Below, piece by piece: positions 37,616 through 47,653 of a stretch of 64,000 nt of DNA. Both the position numbers and the translations under genes were made by a program. Origin of the DNA: Brucepastera parasyntrophica (GTDB lineage Bacteria; Spirochaetota; Spirochaetia; Treponematales; Treponemataceae); assembly GCF_022376835.1 (NCBI RefSeq), contig NZ_CP084606.1, positions 1,172,501 to 1,236,500 on the forward strand, read 5' to 3'. The notes beneath the pieces are model-generated. The model ran no database searches. It was not told the origin of the DNA and saw nothing but the letters and a program-made list of their open reading frames with translations. Positions within the stretch are counted from its first letter, which is position 1, and every line of letters starts with the position of its first letter.

Positions 37616-40600
37616 TCAGTCAGCCGCTTCGATAAGAATTACTCCGTTTGAAGCGGTAAAGGTTACTGCCCCTCCAGATACGGCGGCCGTTGTTCCATCA
37701 TAGGCATTGCGTACTAGGGTGCCGTTCGAGAAGATGGTCCCCACATTAACGGAGGTCGATCCGCTCGCGCCTATTCTGATAACAACTTTATCAGTAAAGC
37801 CGTCTTTGCTGTAAACGCGGCCATAGGTATTGGTTTCAATCTTGGTCTGCGTTCCCGCGCCGACTGCCGGATGGTTTTTCCTGAAGGAACCAACCTTCTT
37901 CCAGTGGGTCGCTACATCGCCGTTTTCAGCCGACCAGTTCATGAAGCCGCGGGTAGCCATATCGGCATCGCCGAGACCGTCAACGTTCGGACGGGCGGTT
38001 TCATCACCGTAGTAAATCTGTACGCCGCCGGGCAGAAGCACAAGCATGGTTCCCAGATTCTTCTGGTCGCCGGGCCGGTGCAGTCCGGTATCATGACTGG
38101 AAACATAGGACAGCATGTTCCGTCCCGAGCTGCTGTTAATGGTAGACGCATAGCTTTCCCAGTCGCTGGTTGTCGGCGTGCGTCCGGTGCCGCCGGAGGT
38201 TCCGTTAAACGAGAAGTTGATCATTGAATCAAATCCACCGGTCGTGTAGTAATCGGAACCATTCATGCTTCCGATAGTGAAGCCGAAGTCTTCCCCGGTC
38301 ATCCAGAAATCTTCATCCCAGTATCTCGCGTCTCCGCTGGCCCTTGAGCTGTTTCTCCAGCGCTGGAGGGCCGCGTTCGCTTCGGACTTGAGCTGTCCCC
38401 AGCGGTAACGGTCAACATGTTTTGCCGTATCACAGCGGAAGCCGTCGATTCCGAATTCTTCTACCCAGGCCGCAAGCCACTTGATGAGGTAGTCGGCCGG
38501 AGCGCCGAGATTGTCGGCTCTCAGGCTTGAAGCCGCCGGAAGTATCCAGTTGCCGTAGCCCGCCGCCGCGGTTTCAGCCGCCCACTTCTGTTTCAGGAAG
38601 GTGGGAATTGTAACGCTTGAGGTCCTTTCGGTAACCACGTCAGGGAGTCCCGCGAGGGAACCGGTCAGTTCACCGGAACCTTCAGGTGCGAAACCGAATT
38701 TTCCTTCGAACGCGCGGACCCACTCGCCCCACCAGTTGCCCCAGGCGGAATCGGACCAGTTATTCCCATCATTCGCGTCCCAGACACCGCCGACCTGGGC
38801 CAGCCAGCCGTGCTGGGTCTGGGAGGTCGCGCCGAAGTTATAGGTTATCATATCTTCGGTATTGTTGTAGCCGGTATGATTGATAACAACGTCCATTACT
38901 ACGCGAATGCCTTTTGAATGGGCCGTATTCACGAAGGTCCGGAATTCTTCAATTGTACCCACATTCTTGTCCATATAGGTCCAGTCCAGGGCATAGTAGC
39001 CATGGAACGAATAATGCGGGAAGGCCTTGTCTTTTCCGGAAACCCATCCGTGGATCTGCTCGTAGGGCGCGGTTATCCAGATCGCGTTAACGCCGAGGTC
39101 TTCAAGGTAATCCAGCTTTTCGGTCATACCCTTTATATCGCCGCCCTGGAAGGTTGCGAGGGCCGGAGCATTGTTATAACCGCCGCTTCTGCGGTTATAG
39201 CTGTTGTTATTGCTGGAATCGCCGTCATAGAACCGGTCGGTCAGGACAAAGTATACAAGAGCATTGTCCCAGGTAAACACATCGACGGCCCGGTCTACTG
39301 TCGTATACACAGCGGAAGCTGTTCTGGTTGTCGAAGTGTTGAAATCATTTGTTACGCTTGCGTTGACATTTATGGTCGCGCCTTCGGTCGAGGTAATACC
39401 TGAAACCGGCACCGTCAGCAGATTATTCGTGAAATCACTGTAGGTATAGCTTGACGAATTGACTGTCACACTCGCGTCTGTAATGTTCGCATACCCATTC
39501 GTCAGCGCGATTTTGATTGATCCGTTAAGCGCTATTTCACCGCTTGAGGGTGTAATGGTCACTGTCGGGGCCTCGGGAGCCGGAGGAATGGTCGGGTCCG
39601 CGTCATAATAGGTCCCGCTGTCATACCAGAAGGTGGCCGTTTTTGCGGTAGTAACATCACTGCCGCTGTTCAGGATAAAGCTAATGGTTTTTCTCGGCGA
39701 AGTCAGCTGCGCTTCGGGAATGACAAACTGGTACCAGCCGACTGAATAGTTCAGGTTTGAGGCTGCGTCCATTGCGGTTCCCGGCCAGGTATATCCCATG
39801 TTCGTGGATATTGACTTCCCGCCTTCTTCCCATACCCAGATTGTCGGGGCCGATCCGGCCTTTATATAGATCGTCAGATCGGAAGACGCGGCGGTTGTCA
39901 GCGAAGCGCTGCCGGTTGAGGTCCCGACGGCGTTTGTCGCGCTCACACTGACCGAAATAGCCGTTCCCGCCGACGACGTAACGGTAGAAACAGGGACCGT
40001 CAGCACATTGCTCACAAAGTTTGCGTATGTATAACTTGATCCGTTTACTGTTACGCTCGCCGAGGTGATGGCAGACCCGCCGTTAGTCAGGGTTACGGTA
40101 ATATTTCCGGTCAGGGCGACAGTTCCGGAAGCCGGAGAAATAGTCACCGTCGGAACGACCGGCTGTGAAGGTGTGGTCGGATCAGCGTCATAGAAGGTCC
40201 CGTTATCATACCAGAAGGTGGCTGTCTTTGTTGTTGTTATATTGCCGCCGCTGTTCAGCTGGAAATATATAGCTTTTCCCGGGGACGTCAGCTGTGCCTT
40301 TGGAGCGGTAAACATATACCAGCCGGTCGGATCATTCATTCCTGAAGCGGCAGTCATTGTTGCGCCGGGCCAGGTATATCCCATATTCAGGGATATTTGC
40401 TTGCCGCTGTTTTCCCACATCCAGATTTTCGGGGCGGAAGAACTCTTTACATAAATGGTAAGGTCTTCATCAGAACCATTACCGTTGGAAGCTGTCGGGT
40501 CCGTATCTGAATAGGTTCCGTTATCATACCAGAAGGTGGCTGTCTTTGTTGTAACAATATTGCTGCCGCCGTTCAGGATAAACGAAAGGGCCTTTCCCGG

Positions 40601-43567
40601 TGTCGTAAGTTCGGCTGCCGGAATCTGATACATATACCAGCCGCTCGGCGCTACCATATATGTTGATGTTGCCGCAGACATCGCTGAACCGGGATATGTG
40701 CCTCCCATATTTTTGGAGACTTCCTTGCCGCTCTGTTCCCAGACCCAGATAGTCGGAGCAGAAGAGTTCTTTACAAAGATAATAATACCGTCATAAGCGG
40801 CGCTGACCGTTACGGTTCCGGTAAATACATTACTGTTTGACATACCGGCTTTTACCGCGATCGCCTTTACCGTATGGGTTCCTGCTGCAAGAGTGAATCC
40901 CGCGGTATATTTCGTGCTGCTCGTGGTCGGGGCCGTTCCGTCCGTGGTGTAATAGATATCCGCGCCGGAAGTTGCGGTGGTAAGGATAAAGCTTGTTGCG
41001 GTGGTGCCGCTTGTTGCGCTGATCGCAGGCGTCGCACACAGGACCAGAGCTTCCGCGACAGTTACAGTACAGGTTGCCATACGGTTCCCGTCAACACTTG
41101 CTGCCGTTATTGTGGCCGTTCCCGCAGAAATACCTTTTACCAGTCCGTTTACGACAGTCGCAACAGAAGGTGAACCTGATGTCCAGGTCACTGTTTTGTT
41201 CGCAGCGTTTGAAGGAAGTATAGTCGCGGCCAGAGTTTCCTCATCGCCTACCCGTATTTCAAGCGTTGACCGGTCAAGAGTCACGCTGCTTACATTAACT
41301 ATCCATTTCGCGTACAGCGTAACATTTCCGGAAACTGTATACGGGAAACTGACGGGTTCGCCTGTATACGCTCCGCTTGTATACCATTCAGCAAAGGTAC
41401 TGCCGGTAAGGGTCGGATTGGCGGGTCTGTCGATTGTGTCCCCGGTATAAACCGTTAGAGCAGCCACATCACTGCCGCCTGCCGAATTGAATGTTACGGT
41501 CGACTTTGTTTTTACGGTTACCGTGCAGGCCGCCGTTTTGCTGCCGTCGTCGGTGGTAACGGTTATTGTTACCGTTCCCGCGGCAAGCGCGGTTACCTGG
41601 CCGTTTGCAACGGTCGCTTTTGAGGTGTCGCTGCTTGTCCAGCTTATCTGCTGGTTGGTCGCATTCGCCGGAGCGATGGCAGCAGCCAGCGTTACCGATT
41701 CGCCGACACCCATTGTATGGGTGGTCTTGTCAAGAGAAACGCCGGTAACAGCTATTGTGGAAGCTGCTTCGGTCCATTTTGCGTACAAGGTTATGGTACC
41801 GCTTACCGTATACGGGAAGGCGACCGGATTGCCGGTATATGCTTCGTCAATGTACCAGCCGTCAAAGGTATAACCGGTTTGAGTTGGGTTTGCGGGCTTC
41901 GCTATCTGGTCGCCGGTCTGGCCGGTCCATGCCGATACCGCAGAACCGCCCTTTGAATCGAAGGTTACGGTTGCCGCGACTGACCCGCTTATGGTCACCG
42001 TGCAGGAGGCTTCATAGCTTCCGTCATCAGTCCTGACAATTATGGTCGTGGAACCTCCGGCCTGTTCGCCGGTAACTGTTCCGGTTGAATCTACCGTCGC
42101 AACGGAAGGATCCGCTGAACGCCACTGGACTGTTTTAATTGTCGCATCGGAAGGCGCTATGGTCACCGTAAGGGTTTCCGTGCCGCCGGCGGCTATGGTA
42201 GTCGCTGTCTTGTTCAGGGTAACGCCGGTAACGGGTACTTCCCATTTCGCGTACAGTGTAATACTCGATGTTACTGTATACGGGAAGGTTATTTTTGATC
42301 CTGTCCCTTCCGAATTTGTATACCAGCCGATAAACCGGTGACCAAGCTTGGTCGGGGCTCCGGGATCGCTGAGCTGGCCGTTTTTCTGTATGGTTTTCGC
42401 TGCTATGCTGCTTCCGCCCTGGGTTTCAAACTGGACGGTCACCATTTCCTGGGCAGCTGTAATGGTTATGCTGGAAGTATCGGTTTTGTTTCCGTCCGCC
42501 GTTGTGACGGTTATCGTTACCGAACCTGCCGCGAGCGCGGTTACCTGGCCGTTTACCACAGACGCCCTGGAGGTATCGCTGCTTGTCCAGGTTATCTGCT
42601 GGTTGGTCGCATTGGCGGGGCTTATCGTGGCCTGGAGGTTCACAGATTCACCGACGCTCATCGCGTGGGTCTTGATATTCAGACTTACGCCGGTTACCGC
42701 CACTGCCGACGATGTATCAGTCCATTTCGCGTACAGCGTAATGCCGCCGGTAGTAATCGTATACGGGAATGTTACGGGACTTCCGACGCAGGCCGAAGTC
42801 AGGAACCATCCGTCAAATACATAACCCGATTTGGTCGGATCAGCAGGCTTTACGATTGCTTCACCGGTATTAACCGTTTGTGTTTCTATTGAACTGCCGC
42901 CCTGTGTATTAAACGCAACCTGTACAGGAACAGAAACGGACTCGGAAACCGTCACATAACAGGATGCCTGGATTTCGCCGTTGCTTTTTGAAATAGCCGT
43001 AATAATTGCTTCACCGGGACTTATGCCGTTAACTGCGCCGTCAACTACGGTCGCAATATTCGGGTGACTTGAACTCCAGCGGAGGGAACAGTCTGTTGCA
43101 TTGGCAGGTGATACTGTCGCGCTAATAAAGCCCACGCTGTTCTGCGCCACGGTCAGTGATATAGTATGCAGGGCAATATCTTCTACATGGATGAGCTGCC
43201 TGGTTACGGTAACCTGACAGGTGTCTTTCTTTTTCCCGTCTTCGGAAGTTACCGTTATTACCGCGCTGCCTTCTTTGATTGCGGTCATAAGGCCATCTTC
43301 GTCTACGGTTACGACCGTATCATCGTTTGATTGCCATGAAACATTCTGGTTCGGCGCGTTTGTAGGCATAATAGTCGCTTCGAGCTGGAAGCTTTGTCCT
43401 ACATACAGGGTCTGGTTTGTGCTGTTCAGCCCCACCGATTTCACTATAGAGGAATTGTTCTTTTCCTTGTTTTCCACATCAGAAAAAAACGGATTCTGAC
43501 ATGCCGTGAGCGAAATAAGCATTATCAGCAAAATGAAAATGCCCGCCCCTTTCATGAATTTGTTCAT
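37616..43567 (-). CDS. Giant lipid-anchored alpha-amylase with Big_2, InlB and starch-binding modules
   Basis: 1983 residues with no frame problem. It has lipobox ISLTAC (Cys 23), then six Big_2 Ig-like domains alternating with four InlB repeats (about residues 43-845) and a chitobiase C-terminal-like domain (about 850-930). Three CBM26-like starch-binding modules follow (WVWEQSGKE, WMWENSGKQ, WVWEEGGKS type) with two Ig-like linkers, then a GH13 catalytic domain from about 1415 to the end. GH13 motifs: DVVINH, GFRCDTAKH (nucleophile Asp), WMTGEDFG (acid Glu), SSHDTGL. It should hydrolyse starch or glycogen outside the cell while tethered. ATG follows GGGAG. Monocistronic. Confidence 0.93.
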   Translation of the reverse strand: MNKFMKGAGIFILLIMLISLTACQNPFFSDVENKEKNNSSIVKSVGLNSTNQTLYVGQSFQLEATIMPTNAPNQNVSWQSNDDTVVTVDEDGLMTAIKEGSAVITVTSEDGKKKDTCQVTVTRQLIHVEDIALHTISLTVAQNSVGFISATVSPANATDCSLRWSSSHPNIATVVDGAVNGISPGEAIITAISKSNGEIQASCYVTVSESVSVPVQVAFNTQGGSSIETQTVNTGEAIVKPADPTKSGYVFDGWFLTSACVGSPVTFPYTITTGGITLYAKWTDTSSAVAVTGVSLNIKTHAMSVGESVNLQATISPANATNQQITWTSSDTSRASVVNGQVTALAAGSVTITVTTADGNKTDTSSITITAAQEMVTVQFETQGGSSIAAKTIQKNGQLSDPGAPTKLGHRFIGWYTNSEGTGSKITFPYTVTSSITLYAKWEVPVTGVTLNKTATTIAAGGTETLTVTIAPSDATIKTVQWRSADPSVATVDSTGTVTGEQAGGSTTIIVRTDDGSYEASCTVTISGSVAATVTFDSKGGSAVSAWTGQTGDQIAKPANPTQTGYTFDGWYIDEAYTGNPVAFPYTVSGTITLYAKWTEAASTIAVTGVSLDKTTHTMGVGESVTLAAAIAPANATNQQISWTSSDTSKATVANGQVTALAAGTVTITVTTDDGSKTAACTVTVKTKSTVTFNSAGGSDVAALTVYTGDTIDRPANPTLTGSTFAEWYTSGAYTGEPVSFPYTVSGNVTLYAKWIVNVSSVTLDRSTLEIRVGDEETLAATILPSNAANKTVTWTSGSPSVATVVNGLVKGISAGTATITAASVDGNRMATCTVTVAEALVLCATPAISATSGTTATSFILTTATSGADIYYTTDGTAPTTSSTKYTAGFTLAAGTHTVKAIAVKAGMSNSNVFTGTVTVSAAYDGIIIFVKNSSAPTIWVWEQSGKEVSKNMGGTYPGSAMSAATSTYMVAPSGWYMYQIPAAELTTPGKALSFILNGGSNIVTTKTATFWYDNGTYSDTDPTASNGNGSDEDLTIYVKSSSAPKIWMWENSGKQISLNMGYTWPGATMTAASGMNDPTGWYMFTAPKAQLTSPGKAIYFQLNSGGNITTTKTATFWYDNGTFYDADPTTPSQPVVPTVTISPASGTVALTGNITVTLTNGGSAITSASVTVNGSSYTYANFVSNVLTVPVSTVTSSAGTAISVSVSATNAVGTSTGSASLTTAASSDLTIYIKAGSAPTIWVWEEGGKSISTNMGYTWPGTAMDAASNLNYSVGWYQFVIPEAQLTSPRKTISFILNSGSDVTTAKTATFWYDSGTYYDADPTIPPAPEAPTVTITPSSGEIALNGSIKIALTNGYANITDASVTVNSSSYTYSDFTNNLLTVPVSGITSTEGATINVNASVTNDFNTSTTRTASAVYTTVDRAVDVFTWDNALVYFVLTDRFYDGDSSNNNSYNRRSGGYNNAPALATFQGGDIKGMTEKLDYLEDLGVNAIWITAPYEQIHGWVSGKDKAFPHYSFHGYYALDWTYMDKNVGTIEEFRTFVNTAHSKGIRVVMDVVINHTGYNNTEDMITYNFGATSQTQHGWLAQVGGVWDANDGNNWSDSAWGNWWGEWVRAFEGKFGFAPEGSGELTGSLAGLPDVVTERTSSVTIPTFLKQKWAAETAAAGYGNWILPAASSLRADNLGAPADYLIKWLAAWVEEFGIDGFRCDTAKHVDRYRWGQLKSEANAALQRWRNSSRASGDARYWDEDFWMTGEDFGFTIGSMNGSDYYTTGGFDSMINFSFNGTSGGTGRTPTTSDWESYASTINSSSGRNMLSYVSSHDTGLHRPGDQKNLGTMLVLLPGGVQIYYGDETARPNVDGLGDADMATRGFMNWSAENGDVATHWKKVGSFRKNHPAVGAGTQTKIETNTYGRVYSKDGFTDKVVIRIGASGSTSVNVGTIFSNGTLVRNAYDGTTAAVSGGAVTFTASNGVILIEAAD

Positions 43568-43884
43568 TACTTTGTCTCCCTTTTATATATTTCTGTAATT
43601 CTTGTAAGCAGCCCGGCCTTTCCGCTGTTTTTTGGCAGCTAACGGCAAGTCCTGTGCCCATTATAATTGGTGCAAATTATTACCCGATTATGAGAAAAAT
43701 TTGCTCAAAATAATTATAAGTCAGGTTTCTAAAAAAAGGGAAAAAAGAATTGTAAATTTATTGTAACAGAAATCGGCTGTTTTTTGCCAAAATTCGCAAA
43801 AAACAGGGAGGTTTACCTTGATTTTTCTATTACATATGTATACTTTTAAAACAAGTAATTTCTTAAAATCATAAGGAGAAAGCT
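43568..43884. other. Divergent intergenic region, amylase / small OMP
   Basis: Holds the upstream regions of both flanking genes. No gene seen. Both start codons have ribosome-binding sites (GGGAG for amylase, AAGGAGA for the OMP). TTGATT and TATACT near 43817-43843 are a possible OMP promoter, though two bases shorter in spacing than ideal. Confidence 0.45.
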
Positions 43885-44358
43885 ATGAAAAAGAAAATTA
43901 TTGCCGTTGTAGCAATACTACTCTGTGTTGGAACAGTAAATGTATTCGCATTCGGCATCGGCGTGCAGGCTGGCGGGACATTCGGAACAGGTGTTGGCGG
44001 AGGGGCGGCACTGACATTCAGTTTCGGACATCCCTGGTATTTCGCTGTTGACTTCGGCTTCGGCGACAATTCTTTTGGCGTTGGTGTAACCGGTGACTAC
44101 TGGTTCTACAATCCGACCATTACCGGCCCGCTGAGCTTCTATATCGGCGGTGGTATCTTCGGAAGCGTCTGGCTTGGAGATAATGTAGCCTTTACTGTCG
44201 GCGGACGCATACCGATAGGGCTGGACCTCAAACTGGCGAAAAACGTTATCGAGCTGTATCTGCAGGTAGCTCCGGGTTTTGGCGCGCGGATTGCAAGCAA
44301 TTCAGGCGGATTCTACTGGACTATTCCGGTTAATCTCGGTGTCCGCTTCTGGTTCTAA
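43885..44358 (+). CDS. Small outer-membrane beta-barrel protein
   Basis: 157 residues: signal peptide (MKKKIIAVVAILLCVGTVNVFA), then Gly- and aromatic-rich strands (GIGVQAGGTFGTGVGGGAAL, WYFAVDFGFGDNSFGVGVTG, LSFYIGGGIFGSVWLG), ending LGVRFWF with a terminal Phe, the signature for outer-membrane barrel assembly. About eight strands fit an OmpW/OmpX-size barrel of the kind found in spirochaetes. ATG follows AAGGAGA. It resembles the broken protein at 13028-13540 in style. No partner or substrate is evident. Confidence 0.8.
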   Translation: MKKKIIAVVAILLCVGTVNVFAFGIGVQAGGTFGTGVGGGAALTFSFGHPWYFAVDFGFGDNSFGVGVTGDYWFYNPTITGPLSFYIGGGIFGSVWLGDNVAFTVGGRIPIGLDLKLAKNVIELYLQVAPGFGARIASNSGGFYWTIPVNLGVRFWF

Positions 44359-44379
44359 TCAGAACCCACTGATCACCTG

Positions 44380-44416
44380 AAAGGCTGTTTTCCATAAGGA
44401 AGACGGCCTTTTTTAT
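44380..44416 (+). terminator. Terminator of small OMP gene
   Basis: AAAGGCTGTTTTCC and GGAAGACGGCCTTT pair around ATAA (with G-T pairs) and are followed by a T run. Confidence 0.82.
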
Positions 44417-44555
44417 TCGATGCGAGGGTTTAATCAGCCTGCGGCTGGTTCTGTAAGGTATGTAATGGCCGCGTCCGCGACCTGCGAATAACCCAGACCG
44501 AAGGTCTGCCTGAACCGCCCCGGTTCAGCTCTGCTCTGCGGCGGAGTATTTTATT
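44413..44555. repeat. ~155-bp intergenic element, copy 2 (diverged)
   Basis: Shares TTATTCGATGCGAGGGTTTAA at one end and CTCTGCTCTGCGGCGGAGTATTTTA at the other with the 7217 copy, plus the CAGACCGAAGGTCTG hairpin. The middle is replaced by other short hairpins, so the family evolves by swapping stems. Confidence 0.7.
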
Positions 44556-44565
44556 TGTCCTGAGT

Positions 44566-45501
44566 TTATCTTCCGAGCAGCCGGCCGAGAAGGGGGTCTT
44601 TCTGGCGCCAGTTTTTGTTGACCCGCACCTGTAAATCAAGATGGATATAATAGGAAAAAATATGCCGGAACTCTTTCATGGCTTCTTCCCGGATCATTTT
44701 TATTTTTGACGCGGCCTTGCCTATGACCATGGCCTTCTGGCTTTCCCGCTCGACCACCAGAAAGGCCCTGACCCACAGTTCCTTTCCGTTGCGCTTCATT
44801 TCCATATCGGCTATGTCAACATACATGGCATGGGGTATTTCCTGCCTGGTATGGAGAATTGCCTTTTCCCTGATGATTTCGGCAATACGGAATTCAACTT
44901 CCTGATCGGTATACAGCTCCTCGGGATACAGAATGTCTCCCTCAGGGGAAAGATCAAATAAGGCGGTAAGCAGGGGACCAATATGCCGGTCTTTCTCCGC
45001 TGAAATTTCAAATATTCTGCTGGCCGGCATTTCCGGAAGTTTTTCTTCAAGATAGCGGCGGATACGGGATGGTTTTGCGGAAGGCAGATCGATCTTGTTA
45101 AGTCCGATAACAACCCTGGAAGAAACCGGTTTCAGAATTTCACATATCCGGTCTTCCTCATTCCCCGGTTCACGGACCGAGTCTATGAGATACAGAATAC
45201 AGTCGGATTCCGGAATACGTTCCCTTGTAAGCCGCTGCAGGCGCAGATTCATCTTTTTTTCGGAATCATGATAACCCGGCGTATCTATGAATACGAGCTG
45301 GCCCCGCGAACCGTTTACAATCCCCCTGATTGCATTTCTGGTTGTCTGGGGTACCGGGGAAACAATTGAAACTTTTTCCCCGCAGACTGTATTCAGGAAA
45401 GTGGACTTGCCCGCGGAAGGCCGGCCTATAATCGCAACAACCGCGCAGCGTTTTTTTTCCACAGGGTCCGGCTGCTGTTCAGTTTTTTTATTTTCTTCCA
45501 T
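44566..45501 (-). CDS. era: GTPase Era
   Basis: Ribosome-assembly GTPase that binds the 3' end of 16S rRNA. 311 residues: G1 GRPSAGKS, effector region PQTTRNAIRGI, G3 DTPG, G4 NKID and a C-terminal KH domain with GKAASKIKMIREEAMKEFR. The N-terminal 18 residues are a charged extension. The ATG lies nine bases past the rnfB stop with only a weak ribosome-binding site, so era appears to be the last gene of the rnf operon. Confidence 0.95.
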   Translation of the reverse strand: MEENKKTEQQPDPVEKKRCAVVAIIGRPSAGKSTFLNTVCGEKVSIVSPVPQTTRNAIRGIVNGSRGQLVFIDTPGYHDSEKKMNLRLQRLTRERIPESDCILYLIDSVREPGNEEDRICEILKPVSSRVVIGLNKIDLPSAKPSRIRRYLEEKLPEMPASRIFEISAEKDRHIGPLLTALFDLSPEGDILYPEELYTDQEVEFRIAEIIREKAILHTRQEIPHAMYVDIADMEMKRNGKELWVRAFLVVERESQKAMVIGKAASKIKMIREEAMKEFRHIFSYYIHLDLQVRVNKNWRQKDPLLGRLLGR

Positions 45502-45510
45502 AAAGATATC

Positions 45511-46326
45511 TCACACCGGCTGAATGACTGTTTCGGTCAGGGCAAGGACCTTCGTCGGGCATTGCTTTACGCAGTCATTACAGGAATTACAGAGGGAATA
45601 GTCAACCAGGGGGATGCCGTTTACTATCCTGATAGCCTTTACGGGGCAGACTTTTTCACATTTTCCGCATTTTATACAGCCCGCTTTGCAGTCCTTGATG
45701 ACCTGGGCCTTGCGGGGATTGCGGTTTGAACAGAGCGCAATAGCCCCTTTCTGTACATTGGAGACTGTTGTAAGGATTTTCTGAGGGCATTCCTTAACAC
45801 AGGCGTTACAGCCGGTACATTTTGAATAATCAACATGGGGAAGGCCGTCTTTTCCGATGTGTATCGCATCGAACTTGCAGACAGCTTCGCAGTCGCCCAT
45901 CCCTATGCAGCCGTAGTCGCAGAGTTTGAGGCCATTTACTGAAATTTTTACCGCCCGGCAGGTTTTTACGCCGATGTAGTCTGCCTTGTTCATTGTTTTT
46001 TCGGTTGTTCCCTGGCACAAGAGAACAGCCACACGGGTATCCGCTTCCGCCTCAACGCCCATAATCGCGCAGACAGCCTTTGTTACGTCCGCGCCGCCTG
46101 AAGTACAGGCGGTAACGGGAGCCAGTCCGCCGGCTATGGCCTCGGCGCAGGCCGCACAGCCCGGATACCCGCAGGCCCCGCAGTTTGAACCGGGGAGCGC
46201 GTTCAGGATCATTTCGACGGTAGGGTCTGTCTCAACATGAAAGATTTTTTTGAAAAACCCGAGCAGAAATCCGAGTACCAGCGCAAGTACAGCTGAAACT
46301 ATGAAGGTCGCAATAATAATGTGCAC
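45511..46326 (-). CDS. rnfB: Rnf complex subunit RnfB (iron-sulfur)
   Basis: 271 residues. One N-terminal helix anchors it, followed by the Fe-S domain CGACGYPGCAACAEAI, a Cys-rich stretch (CDYGCIGMGDCEAVC) and two or three further 4Fe-4S sets (CTGCNACVKECP, CGKCEKVCP, CNSCNDCVKQCP). RnfB is thought to accept electrons from ferredoxin and pass them into the complex. Sixth Rnf gene of the operon. Confidence 0.95.
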   Translation of the reverse strand: MHIIIATFIVSAVLALVLGFLLGFFKKIFHVETDPTVEMILNALPGSNCGACGYPGCAACAEAIAGGLAPVTACTSGGADVTKAVCAIMGVEAEADTRVAVLLCQGTTEKTMNKADYIGVKTCRAVKISVNGLKLCDYGCIGMGDCEAVCKFDAIHIGKDGLPHVDYSKCTGCNACVKECPQKILTTVSNVQKGAIALCSNRNPRKAQVIKDCKAGCIKCGKCEKVCPVKAIRIVNGIPLVDYSLCNSCNDCVKQCPTKVLALTETVIQPV

Positions 46327-46335
46327 TTTTTTCTC

Positions 46336-46914
46336 CTAATTTAAAAGGCCCTTGAACCCGCCGAACGCAAGCGAAAGAAGGGCCGCCGCTATAAACAGAA
46401 TGGGCGTTCCCTGCAGGAATTTCGGGACAGGCGCAATTTTTATCTGCTTCCGGATCCCGGCGAATAATATGAGCGCAACAAGAAATCCCGCGGAAGTTCC
46501 GGCGGCGTACACCAGCCCCTGTGCAAAATTATATTCCTTGATAATAACATTCAGGGTTACAGCCAGGATAGCGCAATTTGTTGTGATAAGCGGCAGATAT
46601 ACTCCCATTGAATTGTACAGCGAAGGAATGCTTTTTTTCAGGTAAAATTCAACAAGCTGGACAAGGCTTGCGATAATGAGAATAAAGATAAGGGTTTGAA
46701 GGAAGCCGAGTCCCATCGGCTGCAGAATAAAGGTATATATCGGATAGGTTACCGCCGTTGCCAGAACCATGACAAAAAGCACGGCCATTCCCATTCCTGT
46801 TGATTTTTTAACATCAGTTGACATTCCTATAAAAGGACACAGGGCAAGAAACTGAATAAGAACAACGTTATCGGAAAGCATCGATGAAAGAAAAATTTTC
46901 ATTAGCTCGCTCAT
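46336..46914 (-). CDS. rnfA: Rnf complex membrane subunit RnfA
   Basis: 192 residues with six expected membrane helices. Conserved NVVLIQFLALCPFIG near the N-terminus and VYLPLITTNCAILAVTL in the middle supply the Cys pair that holds the intramembrane iron-sulfur centre in Rnf/Nqr. RnfA and RnfE are inverted homologues that together carry electrons across the membrane. Its ATG overlaps the rnfE stop (ATGA). SD-like GGAGGAAG precedes it. Confidence 0.95.
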   Translation of the reverse strand: MSELMKIFLSSMLSDNVVLIQFLALCPFIGMSTDVKKSTGMGMAVLFVMVLATAVTYPIYTFILQPMGLGFLQTLIFILIIASLVQLVEFYLKKSIPSLYNSMGVYLPLITTNCAILAVTLNVIIKEYNFAQGLVYAAGTSAGFLVALILFAGIRKQIKIAPVPKFLQGTPILFIAAALLSLAFGGFKGLLN

Positions 46915-47540
46915 TTTTCTTCCTCCTTTGCCGCGATCTGTTTTCTTTTTTCAGCGTATTTTTTTATCGAAAAGGTAATGGCTATCATCAGTCCGAAAAC
47001 AAAGAAGCCTCCGGGCGCTTGATTGAAAAAACCTATTGTGTATTCCTGCGGGATAACCGGAATTTTAAAAATAGTTCCGGAACCCAGTATTTCACGTATC
47101 AGGGAAATAGCGACAAGCACCCAGGTATACCCGATTCCCATGCCAAGCGCGTCAAAAACCACTTCATCAATCGGCCGTTTTGAGGCAAAGGCTTCGGCCC
47201 GTCCCATGATAATGCAGTTAACAACAATAAGAGGGATGAAAACGCCCATTGATTTGGACAGCCCGGGGGTAAAGGCCTGCATAAGAAAATCCACTATGGA
47301 AGTAAAAGTCGCAATGATAATTATAAAAACAGGAATGCGGATTGCGTCCGGTATCAGTTTTCTGAACAGGCTTACTATTATTTCGCTCATAAGCAGAACG
47401 AAGGTCATGGCGAGTCCCATCCCGAGTCCGTTGGCGACACTGGTCGTAATCGCCAGGGAGGAACAGAGCCCTATCATCAGAACGAGCAGAGGGTTTTCCG
47501 TAACCAGGCCGTTTGCGAATATTTTTCCGTATTTTTTCAT
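46911..47540 (-). CDS. rnfE: Rnf complex membrane subunit RnfE
   Basis: 209 residues, polytopic. ENPLLVLMIGLCSSLAITTSVANGLGMG and VFIPLIVVNCIIMGRAEAFASK are the conserved segments with the paired Cys. Homologous to RnfA and its partner in the membrane. A double-hairpin repeat fills the 113-base gap between rnfG and this gene, the only sizeable gap in the operon. Confidence 0.95.
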   Translation of the reverse strand: MKKYGKIFANGLVTENPLLVLMIGLCSSLAITTSVANGLGMGLAMTFVLLMSEIIVSLFRKLIPDAIRIPVFIIIIATFTSIVDFLMQAFTPGLSKSMGVFIPLIVVNCIIMGRAEAFASKRPIDEVVFDALGMGIGYTWVLVAISLIREILGSGTIFKIPVIPQEYTIGFFNQAPGGFFVFGLMIAITFSIKKYAEKRKQIAAKEEEK

Positions 47541-47559
47541 GTATATTCCTTTAATTTAC

Positions 47560-47644
47560 GTTTCTTATGTAAAGAATTGGTTAATTTTTTACATAAGAAA
47601 CACTTACAATCGGAAATAGTCAAATAATTCAAATTGTTTGACTA
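47560..47644. repeat. Double-hairpin element, copy 1 (inverted, inside rnf operon)
   Basis: Hairpin GTTTCTTATGTAAA...TTTACATAAGAAAC (47560-47601), linker with CAATCGGAA, then TAGTCAAATAATT/AATTGTTTGACTA (47617-47644). The same two stems and linker occur in the other orientation at 51578-51662 and 60313-60397. Here it lies between rnfG and rnfE and would be transcribed. Confidence 0.85.
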
Positions 47645-47653
47645 TACTGATCT

